Source: Burkholderiales bacterium (GTDB lineage: Bacteria > Pseudomonadota > Gammaproteobacteria > Burkholderiales > Burkholderiaceae_C). From it: 13,717 bases of DNA. Below, one piece after another: positions 5,576 to 11,884 of this stretch; position 1 is the stretch's first letter, and each line of letters starts with the position of its first letter. The notes below the pieces were generated by a model. The model saw nothing but the letters and a program-made list of their open reading frames with translations, ran no database searches and was not told the DNA's origin. Location of the stretch: the NCBI GenBank assembly GCA_011391855.1, contig JAABPT010000448.1, positions 1-13,717 on the forward strand, written 5' to 3'. The translations under genes were made by a program, and so were the position numbers.

Positions 5576-7594
5576 TCAAGCCAGGCCTTGGTGGCGCAGC
5601 AGCGCGTCGATCTGCGGATCGCGGCCGCGGAAGGCGCGAAAGCTCTCCAGCGCCGGGCGGCTTCCGCCCACTTCCAGGATCTGGCGGCGGAACCGCTCGC
5701 CAGTGGCCGCGTCGAAGACGCCGGCTTCCTCGAAGGCACCGTAGGCGTCGGCCGACAGCACCTCGGCCCAGGCGTAGCCGTAATAGCCGGCGGCATAACC
5801 GCCGCAGAACAGGTGCGTGAAACTGTTGCCGAATCGATAGTCGGGTGGCGGCGGCAGCGGCGAAACCTCGGCGCTGGTCTCGTCGGCCACCTGCTGCACT
5901 CGCGTTGCGGCGCCGGGTTCGGCATGCAACCGCATGTCGAAGAGCGCGAACTCGCACTGGCGCAGCAGTTGCAGCGCGCTCTGGAAATGACGCGCGGCCA
6001 CCATGCGGTCGAACAGCGCGCGCGGCAGGGGTTCGCCGGTCTCCACATGGCCGGTCAGGCGCTGCAACACGTCCCATTCCCAGCAAAAGTTCTCCATGAA
6101 CTGGCTGGGCAGTTCCACCGCGTCACCTTCCACGCCCGAGATGCCCGAGACCGCAATCTCGTCGACCTGCGTCAGCATGTGGTGCAGGCCATGGCCGAAT
6201 TCGTGGAACAACGTGATCACGTCGTCGTGGCTCAGCAGCGAAGGCCGGTCGCCCACCGGCGGCGCGAAATTGCAGGCCAGGTGGGCCACCGGCAGTTGCA
6301 GACTGCCGTCGGGCCGCCGCCAGCGGGCGCGGCAGTCGTCCATCCAGGCGCCCGAGCGCTTCCCGGCGCGGGCATGGAGGTCCAGGTAAAAGGCCGCCAC
6401 CGGCTCGCTGCCGCGCCAGACGCGATAGAAGCGCACGCTGTCGTGCCACACCGCTGCGCTGTCTTCGCGGATGGCCACGCCGAACAGCGACTCCACGAGC
6501 CGGAACAGCCCCGGCAGCACCCGCCGTTCGGTGAAGTACTGCTTGACTTCCTGGCTGCTCAGGGCGTAGCACGCCTGCCGCATCTGTTCGGCCACGTAGG
6601 GGCGATCCCAGGCCTGCAGGTCGGTCAGGCCCAGTTCGCGCGTGGCGAACTCGCGCATGTCCGCCACCTCGCGCTTGGCGTGGGGACGGGCCCGGCCGGC
6701 CAGGTCGCGCACGAAGGCCAGCACCTCGCCGGGCGAGCGCGCCATCTTCGGCACCAGCGCCAGGTGCGCGTAGGTGTCGTGGCCGAGCAGCGCCGCTTCC
6801 TCGTGCCGCAGTTCGAGCAGTTCGCGCATCAACGGCCCGTTGTCGAGTGCGGCCGGGCCGAACTCGCTGGCACGCGTGTTGTAGGCGCGAAATATCGCTT
6901 CACGCAGCGGGCGGTGGCGGGCGAACTGCATCACCGGCACATAGCAGGGTGCTTGCAGCGTCAGGCGCCAGCCGTCCCGGCCGGCAGCTGCGGCGGCGGT
7001 GCGTGCGGCGGCGCGCACGTCGTCGGGCACGCCGTCGAGTTCAGCTTCGTCGGCGACCCACAGCGAGAAGGCATCGGTCGCGTCCAGCACGTGGTCGCCG
7101 AACTGCTGCGAGAGCGCGCCGGCGCGGTCATGGATGGCGGCGTGGCGAGCACGGGCCGCACCCTGCAGTTCGGCGCCGCCCAGCACGAAGTTGCGCAGCG
7201 CGTCGGCCAGCGCCTTGCGTTGCGCCGGTGCGAGTTGCGCGGCGCCCGGGCCGGCGGCCACGGCCTGGTACTTGGCGAACAGCCGGGCGTCGGCGCCGAG
7301 CCGCGTATAGAAGTCGATGACACGCGGCTGGTTTGCGGCATGGGCGGCACGCAGCTCGGGTGTGTCGGCCACCGCCTGCAGGTGGCCCACTGCAGCCCAG
7401 GCCGAGCGCAGCCGCTCCAGCGCCGGGTCGAGCACCGCGGCGAGGACGTCGTAGTCGGCCGCCACGTCGGGGCCGACGGCGCGTTCGAGCGCGGCCTCGG
7501 CGTCGACCAGCAGCACGTCGAGCGCGGGGCCCACGTGTTCGGGCCGGATGGCCGCGAAGTCGGGCAGCTCGGTCCTTTGCAGCAAGGGGTTCAT
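5576..7594 (-). CDS. prlC: Oligopeptidase A, M3 family zinc metallopeptidase
   Basis: Cytosolic zinc oligopeptidase of 672 aa (E. coli OpdA/PrlC is about 680), which degrades short peptides, including cleaved signal peptides. The mostly helical N-terminal half covers about 1-220. The catalytic part carries the zinc motif HEFGH at 464-468 (zinc ligands H464 and H468, general base E465). The third ligand lies in DAVELPSQFMENF, E494. Substrate-contact motifs downstream include FGNSFTHLFCGGYAAGYYGYAWAEVLSAD at about 588-615, with the GYxAGYYGY pattern of the family. The frame is open far upstream inside folD, but the ATG at 7594 overlaps the folD stop as ATGA and gives the usual N-terminus (MNPLLQRTELPDFAAIRPEHV). 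All catalytic residues are present. Translation is likely coupled to folD. Confidence 0.95.
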   Translation of the reverse strand: MNPLLQRTELPDFAAIRPEHVGPALDVLLVDAEAALERAVGPDVAADYDVLAAVLDPALERLRSAWAAVGHLQAVADTPELRAAHAANQPRVIDFYTRLGADARLFAKYQAVAAGPGAAQLAPAQRKALADALRNFVLGGAELQGAARARHAAIHDRAGALSQQFGDHVLDATDAFSLWVADEAELDGVPDDVRAAARTAAAAAGRDGWRLTLQAPCYVPVMQFARHRPLREAIFRAYNTRASEFGPAALDNGPLMRELLELRHEEAALLGHDTYAHLALVPKMARSPGEVLAFVRDLAGRARPHAKREVADMREFATRELGLTDLQAWDRPYVAEQMRQACYALSSQEVKQYFTERRVLPGLFRLVESLFGVAIREDSAAVWHDSVRFYRVWRGSEPVAAFYLDLHARAGKRSGAWMDDCRARWRRPDGSLQLPVAHLACNFAPPVGDRPSLLSHDDVITLFHEFGHGLHHMLTQVDEIAVSGISGVEGDAVELPSQFMENFCWEWDVLQRLTGHVETGEPLPRALFDRMVAARHFQSALQLLRQCEFALFDMRLHAEPGAATRVQQVADETSAEVSPLPPPPDYRFGNSFTHLFCGGYAAGYYGYAWAEVLSADAYGAFEEAGVFDAATGERFRRQILEVGGSRPALESFRAFRGRDPQIDALLRHQGLA

Positions 7595-8448
7595 GCCTGA
7601 GCCTCCGCGGCCTGCAGCGTATTCACCAGCAGCATCGTGATCGTCATGGGGCCGACGCCGCCGGGCACCGGGGTGATGAAGCCGGCCGGGCCCAGAGCCT
7701 CGCGCACGGCTTCGAAGTCGACGTCGCCGCACAGCTTGCCGGCGTCGTTGCGGTTCATGCCGACGTCGATGACGATGGCGCCGGGCTTGACCATGTCGGC
7801 CGTGAGCATGTTGCGCCGCCCAACGGCGGCGACCAGGATGTCGGCCTGCCGCGTATGCGCGGCCAGATCCGGCGTGGCGCTGTGGCACACCGTCACGGTG
7901 GCGTTGGCTTGCAGCAGCAGCAGGGCCATCGGCTTGCCCACGGTATTGCTGCGGCCAATGACCACGGAGTGTTTGCCGCGGATCGCCTGCCCTGTGCTTT
8001 CGATCATCTTCATGCAGCCGAAGGGCGTGGCCGGCCGCAGGCCCGGCAGCCCGGTCATCAGTTCACCGGCCGAGAGCACGGAGAAGCCGTCGACGTCCTT
8101 GTGCGTGGCGATCGACGCGATGACCTTCTGCGCGTCGATGTGCCGCGGCAGCGGCATCTGCAACAGGACGCCGTGGATGGCGGGGTCGGCATTCAGCGCC
8201 GCGATGCGCTCCAGCAGCGTGGCCTGCGCCAGCGTGGCGTCGTACTGCTCCAGCACCGAATACAGCCCGTGCTCGCGGCAGGCCTTGACCTTGTTGCGCA
8301 CGTACACGGCGCTGGCCGGGTCGTCGCCGACGAGGATCACCGCCAGCCCCGGCGGCCGGCCGCGCGCGGCCAGCGCCACGGCGCGTCGTCCCACATCGGC
8401 CCGGATGGTTTTCGACAGCGCAACGCCGTCGATGAGTTGCGCGGTCAT
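7591..8448 (-). CDS. folD: Bifunctional methylenetetrahydrofolate dehydrogenase/cyclohydrolase FolD
   Basis: Converts 5,10-methylene-THF to 10-formyl-THF in two steps (NADP-dependent dehydrogenase, then cyclohydrolase), supplying one-carbon units for purines and formyl-Met-tRNA. It has 285 aa (E. coli FolD 288). Seen: the YVRNK motif with Y49 and catalytic K53, LLQMPLPRHI at 95-104, HKDVDGF at 116-122 with D118/D120, the cofactor loop GRSNTVGKP at 165-173, and the C-terminal signature PVPGGVGPMT at 260-269. An in-frame GTG at 8457 would add MPG, but the ATG at 8448 has GGAG 8 nt upstream and is preferred. Its stop overlaps the prlC start. It lies downstream of the response regulator across a 104-bp gap containing a hairpin, so it could be read through from that operon or have its own promoter. 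Confidence 0.96.
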   Translation of the reverse strand: MTAQLIDGVALSKTIRADVGRRAVALAARGRPPGLAVILVGDDPASAVYVRNKVKACREHGLYSVLEQYDATLAQATLLERIAALNADPAIHGVLLQMPLPRHIDAQKVIASIATHKDVDGFSVLSAGELMTGLPGLRPATPFGCMKMIESTGQAIRGKHSVVIGRSNTVGKPMALLLLQANATVTVCHSATPDLAAHTRQADILVAAVGRRNMLTADMVKPGAIVIDVGMNRNDAGKLCGDVDFEAVREALGPAGFITPVPGGVGPMTITMLLVNTLQAAEAQA

Positions 8449-8479
8449 GCCCGGCACTCCTTCGTCAGTCTGACTGGAA

Positions 8480-8496
8480 CCCCCTCCCGGAGGGGG
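8480..8496. repeat. G/C-block hairpin, terminator-like or dispersed intergenic repeat
   Basis: CCCCCTC (8480-8486) and GAGGGGG (8490-8496) form a perfect 7-bp stem around CCG, and a further CTGGGGGGAG block follows at 8497-8506. On the minus strand it sits between the response-regulator stop and the folD start, so it could end or weaken the kinase/regulator transcript before folD. There is only a short TT after the stem on that strand, so intrinsic termination would be weak. The extra C/G block allows alternative pairing. I recall similar blocks from intergenic regions of Comamonadaceae, which makes a dispersed repeat plausible. A small nested dyad, GTCAGTCTGAC (8464-8474), lies beside it. 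Confidence 0.5.
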
Positions 8497-8552
8497 CTGG
8501 GGGGAGCTGTGCGTTCAGCGCTTGCGCAAAGACGGTCGCGAGGGAACAACGG

Positions 8553-9173
8553 TCAGGCCCGTTGCGCTCCCAAGGCGATCTTGAGCAGGTCCGCGACCGT
8601 ATTTGCGTTCAGCTTCTCCATGATGTTGGCGCGGTGCGCCTCCACCGTTTTGATGCTGATGCCCAGGTCGTCGGCGATCTGCTTGTTCAGCCGCCCGGCG
8701 ACGATGCGTTCCAGCACCTGCGCCTCACGCGTGGTCAGGCGCGAGAGCAGGGCGTCGCGGCTGGCCTGTTCCTGGTGCTGGCTGAAAGACTGTCGCGCCT
8801 GGTCGAGCATGCGTTCCACCAGGCCGAGCAGTTCCTCTTCCTTGAAGGGCTTCTCGATGAAGTCCATCGCGCCCTTCTTCATGGTCGTCACCGCCATCGG
8901 CACGTCGCCGTGGCCGGTGATGAAGACCACGGGCAGCGGGCTCTTGCGTTCCAGCAGCCGGTCCTGCAGTTCCAGGCCGCTCATGCCGTCCATGCGGATG
9001 TCGGCAATGAGGCAGGCCACTTCGCGCGGGTCGAAACGCGACAGGAACGACTCCGAGGAGTCGAAGCACTTGACGCGGTAGTCCTTGCCTTCCAGCAGCC
9101 ACTGCAGCGAATCGCGCACCGCTTCGTCGTCGTCGACGACATAGACGGTGCCCTTCTTGGGGATCAGGCTCAT
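8553..9173 (-). CDS. FixJ-type response regulator (REC plus LuxR-type HTH)
   Basis: DNA-binding response regulator of 206 aa, partner of the histidine kinase encoded just upstream. The receiver domain is at about 8-122: acidic pocket D14-D16 (YVVDDDEAV), phosphoacceptor D58 (CLIADIRMDGMSG), switch T86 (FITGHGDVPMAV) and K108 (DFIEKPF), all canonical. A short Gln-rich linker at 124-140 leads to a LuxR/FixJ-type helix-turn-helix at about 143-203 (LTTREAQVLERIVAGRLNKQIADDLGISIKTVEAHRANIMEKL). The VPMAVTTMKKGAMDFIEKPF pattern is typical of the FixJ/TtrR/DctR group. The start at 9173 is set by an ATGA overlap with the kinase stop, giving MSLIPKKGTVYVVDDD. Targets are unknown. Nearby candidates are its own operon, folD and the divergent aceE. 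Confidence 0.94.
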   Translation of the reverse strand: MSLIPKKGTVYVVDDDEAVRDSLQWLLEGKDYRVKCFDSSESFLSRFDPREVACLIADIRMDGMSGLELQDRLLERKSPLPVVFITGHGDVPMAVTTMKKGAMDFIEKPFKEEELLGLVERMLDQARQSFSQHQEQASRDALLSRLTTREAQVLERIVAGRLNKQIADDLGISIKTVEAHRANIMEKLNANTVADLLKIALGAQRA

Positions 9174-11749
9174 TCGGAAACGGCGGTGGGGTTCGTGGAA
9201 GGAGCCGCCTCGAACTGGGCGAAGGCGGAGTCGGTCTCGGCGTGCTGCCTGGCGGGCAAGTCCACCGGCAAGGTGAAGGCAAACCGGCAGCCCACAGTCA
9301 GCTCGCCATTGTAGATGTTCTGCGCCTTCATCCGGCCGCGGTGCGACTCCACGATGGTGCGGCACAGGCTCAGGCCGATGCCCAGGCCCTCGGCCTTGGT
9401 CGAGAAGAAAGCCTCGTACAGGCGGCCGATGACCTCGTCCTTGAGGCCGGGGCCCATGTCGGTGACGCTGAACTCGATGACGCCGCCTTCGTCGGGCGTG
9501 TGGCGCGGCACCACGCGCAGTTCGATGTGCCGACGCGCCGGCGGCAGTTGCGCGCTGTCGATGGCCTCGGCGGCGTTCTTCAGCAGGTTCAGCACCACCT
9601 GCTCGATGAGGATCGGGTCGACCATGATCAGCGGCAGCCGCTGCGCCACGTAGGTGTGGATGGTGACGCTGCGGCGGCGCAGTTCGATGCCGGCCAGGTC
9701 CACGGCGTCGTCGATGATCTGGCGCGCCTGCGCCGGCTGGCGCTGGGGTTCGCTGCGCTTCACGAAGGCCCGGATGCGGCGGATGATCTGGCCGGCGCGC
9801 TCGGCCTGGCGCGCCGTCTTCTGCAGTGCGGCAACCAGGTCCTCGCGCTCGATCGTGTCGGCGCGCACGCGCGAGACCATGCCGTTGCAGTAGTTGGTGA
9901 TGGCGGTCAGCGGCTGGTTGAGTTCGTGCGCCACCGACGAAGCCATCTCGCCCATGGTCACCAGTCGGCTCGTCACCTGGGCCTTTTCGGCCTGCGCCGC
10001 GGTCTGCTCTTCGGCGTGCAGCCGGGCGGTGATGTCGGTGGCGATGAGCATCTGCGCCAGTCGGCCATCGGTCCACTGCAGGTAGCGCGCTCGCACGTCG
10101 AACCATTTCTGCAGCGACGCCACGAAGACCTCGCGCGGGTTGGCGCCGGTTTCGGTGAGCTGCTGCGTCGGCAGGCCCGACATCGCGTCGACGTCGTCGT
10201 CGTCCTCGGGCTTGAAGTGGGCGCCCTCGACACTGCCGGCCATCTGCTGGTGGCCGCGCGCGTCGGCGCCGAACCACAGCCGGTAGCTGCGGTTGCAGAA
10301 CAGTAACTCGCCCTGCTGCACCGACAGCACCGACACCGAGGCGTCCAGCCCTTCCAGCACCGTGGTGAAGCGTTCGTGGCTGGCCGAAAGCTGGTCGCGG
10401 ATGCGCTTGGCCTCGGTGATATTGGTCACGCTGGTCATCCAGCCGGTCTGCTGCCCCTTGGGGTCGATCAGCGGGCTGATGTACATGCGGGCATCGAATT
10501 GCGTGCCGTCCTTGCGCATGACCTTGACCTCGATGCCGCCGCTGGGGCTGCGGCCCTGCAATTCCTGCTGCAGCAGGCGGCCGTTCTCTTCGACGCGGTC
10601 GGGCGGCCAGTACGGGTAGGGCGGCAGGCGGCCGACGAGTTCGCCTTGCGTGAAGCCGGTCATCTGGCAGAAGGCGGCGTTGACATAGGTGATGCGGCCG
10701 TCCAGGTCCATCGCACGCATGCCGGTGGGCATGCTGTTTTCCATGGCGCGGCGGAAATTGGTCTCCTGTACCAGGGCCCCCTGGATTTGTGCGCGCCGGC
10801 GCATGTGGCGCCAGGTGCCGAGCAGCATCCACACCGTGAGCACCGAAAGTGCCAGCACCATCCAGAACAGCGTATTGCTGATGAGGCCGATGCTGGTGCG
10901 CCAGCCCTGGCCACGCAGCAGCAGGCCGTTGAGCGCCGGTGTCAGCGGCGCTTCGCTGACGATGGGCGCGCGGCGACTGCCCTGGCCAGGCAGGGTGGTC
11001 ACGGTGGCCGCCAGCGGCTGCTGCTGTTCGTCGACCACCGAGATCATGTGGCGCTGCGCCACGTCGGCGGGCACGAAGTGGCGCACCAGCGCCTCGACCG
11101 AGTACTCGGTGATCAGCGTGCCGGCGAAGACGCCTTGCTCGATCAGCGGCACGTGAAGCTGGAACACGGCTGCGCCCGTGCTGTCGGCGAACGCTCGCGA
11201 GTAGGCGGGCGAACGGGATTCGCGCGCTGCGCGGAAAGTGGCTTCGGGCTCGTTGCCGCGCCCATCCACCGGCAAGGCGGTTTCGGGTGCGTCGCCGCCC
11301 GGGTTCAGGTAGTACAGCATCGCCCAGTGGCTGGCCATGACGCTGCGGCGGGCATCGATCCAGGTCATGTGGGTGATCTCGGGCCGCTCGCGCGTGAAGG
11401 CCTCGGCCTGGCCGACGAAGCTGTCGGCGTCGGTGACCCGGGTGGCCAGTTCGCGCGCCATGCGGATCAGCGCCTCCTGGTTCTGGATCAGGCGCAGGCC
11501 GATCTGCTGCTGCGTGATCTCGGTGTCGCGCTTGACCGATTCGGTCTCCCGCTCGATTTCCTCATTGCGCAGGTACCAAAAGGCCGAAATGATCGCGGCC
11601 AGGAACAACAACACGGAAAGCAGCGGTCCGAGCGTGGCAAAGCGGTCCTGGCGAGCGGGCGACTGGCTCCGCCACCAGCGCCCGAAGAGGCGTTTGGCAC
11701 CGGGCCGGGGGGGAGCCGGTTGCTGTGACGTATCGGTCAACGAAGGCAT
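9170..11749 (-). CDS. Membrane-bound PAS sensor histidine kinase
   Basis: Inner-membrane sensor kinase of 859 aa from the ATG at 11749. TM1 is at about 38-60 and TM2 at about 289-311. The roughly 230-residue periplasmic region between them has no Cys and is the likely sensing domain; its size and position suggest a CACHE-type fold (inference). Two PAS domains follow, about 332-452 (with MDLDGRITYVNAAFCQMTGF) and about 455-580. The kinase core has H608 in the H-box SVAHELNQPL, N725 in the N-box (NLLKNAAEA), the G1 box DMGPGL at 764-769 and the G2 box GLGIGLS at 788-794. HELNQPL with a FixJ partner marks the FixL/DctB (HPK4) group. An upstream ATG at 11794 would add 15 residues (MKRRVSKRG...), but a -10-like TATCAT overlaps it, so transcription may begin downstream of it. 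Neither start has a good Shine-Dalgarno sequence. The signal is unknown. Confidence 0.92.
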   Translation of the reverse strand: MPSLTDTSQQPAPPRPGAKRLFGRWWRSQSPARQDRFATLGPLLSVLLFLAAIISAFWYLRNEEIERETESVKRDTEITQQQIGLRLIQNQEALIRMARELATRVTDADSFVGQAEAFTRERPEITHMTWIDARRSVMASHWAMLYYLNPGGDAPETALPVDGRGNEPEATFRAARESRSPAYSRAFADSTGAAVFQLHVPLIEQGVFAGTLITEYSVEALVRHFVPADVAQRHMISVVDEQQQPLAATVTTLPGQGSRRAPIVSEAPLTPALNGLLLRGQGWRTSIGLISNTLFWMVLALSVLTVWMLLGTWRHMRRRAQIQGALVQETNFRRAMENSMPTGMRAMDLDGRITYVNAAFCQMTGFTQGELVGRLPPYPYWPPDRVEENGRLLQQELQGRSPSGGIEVKVMRKDGTQFDARMYISPLIDPKGQQTGWMTSVTNITEAKRIRDQLSASHERFTTVLEGLDASVSVLSVQQGELLFCNRSYRLWFGADARGHQQMAGSVEGAHFKPEDDDDVDAMSGLPTQQLTETGANPREVFVASLQKWFDVRARYLQWTDGRLAQMLIATDITARLHAEEQTAAQAEKAQVTSRLVTMGEMASSVAHELNQPLTAITNYCNGMVSRVRADTIEREDLVAALQKTARQAERAGQIIRRIRAFVKRSEPQRQPAQARQIIDDAVDLAGIELRRRSVTIHTYVAQRLPLIMVDPILIEQVVLNLLKNAAEAIDSAQLPPARRHIELRVVPRHTPDEGGVIEFSVTDMGPGLKDEVIGRLYEAFFSTKAEGLGIGLSLCRTIVESHRGRMKAQNIYNGELTVGCRFAFTLPVDLPARQHAETDSAFAQFEAAPSTNPTAVSE

Positions 11750-11792
11750 CGGAGCATTATCGTGCGCACCACGCTTCGACACCCTCCGTTTC

Positions 11793-11822
11793 ATGATATG
11801 AAAACAAATAGCACTATTTGAA
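11793..11822 (-). promoter_or_regulatory. Candidate promoter for the kinase/regulator operon
   Basis: On the minus strand, TATCAT (11793-11798; 5 of 6 to TATAAT) is preceded, after 18 nt, by TTCAAA (11817-11822; 4 of 6 to TTGACA). Transcription would begin near 11786, downstream of the first possible ATG at 11794, which supports the ATG at 11749 as the kinase start. The assignment is by eye only. Confidence 0.4.
11805..11820. promoter_or_regulatory. Perfect 16-bp dyad in the divergent aceE/kinase control region
   Basis: CAAATAG (11805-11811) and CTATTTG (11814-11820) are exact reverse complements around CA. The dyad lies in a strikingly AT-rich patch (about 11792-11828) within GC-rich surroundings. 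It falls in the spacer of the candidate leftward kinase promoter and touches the candidate -35 hexamer of aceE, a position from which a bound dimer could block or switch both promoters. It may be an operator for the response regulator or another dimeric regulator. It could also be a copy of a short AT-rich intergenic repeat. Confidence 0.45.
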
Positions 11823-11845
11823 ATTTTGGCGGGTTGTGCGACACT
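11818..11845 (+). promoter_or_regulatory. Candidate promoter for aceE
   Basis: TTGAAA (11818-11823; 5 of 6 to TTGACA) is followed, after 16 nt, by a weak -10, GACACT (11840-11845; 3 of 6), about 40 nt upstream of the aceE start. Its -35 overlaps the -35-like element of the opposing kinase promoter. The poor -10 suggests that either an activator is needed or the real promoter is elsewhere. Confidence 0.3.
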
Positions 11846-11873
11846 CCCGCCCCATCACAAAACGAGACCACCC

Positions 11874-11878
11874 AGGAG
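11874..11878 (+). promoter_or_regulatory. Strong Shine-Dalgarno site of aceE
   Basis: AGGAG ends 6 nt before the ATG at 11885, an optimal spacing. It fixes the aceE start and contrasts with the weak ribosome-binding sites of the other operon-leading genes in the window. Confidence 0.8.
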
Positions 11879-11884
11879 ACGCCC

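Noticed and set aside
5588..7600. Very long open frame on the plus strand across prlC (670 codons)
   Set aside because: It is antisense to an intact M3 peptidase with all zinc ligands. The composition is typical of a shadow frame and there is no domain or convincing ribosome-binding site.
7333..9081. Long plus-strand open frame spanning folD and the response regulator
   Set aside because: It runs antisense to two well-supported genes and across the intergenic hairpin, with no recognisable protein family.
9174..10832. Minus-strand frame that runs through the kinase gene in another frame and joins the response regulator (759 codons), suggesting a hybrid fusion
   Set aside because: Only the C-terminal 206 residues are a real protein. 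The rest is an out-of-frame reading of the kinase. The true junction is an ATGA overlap, not a fusion.
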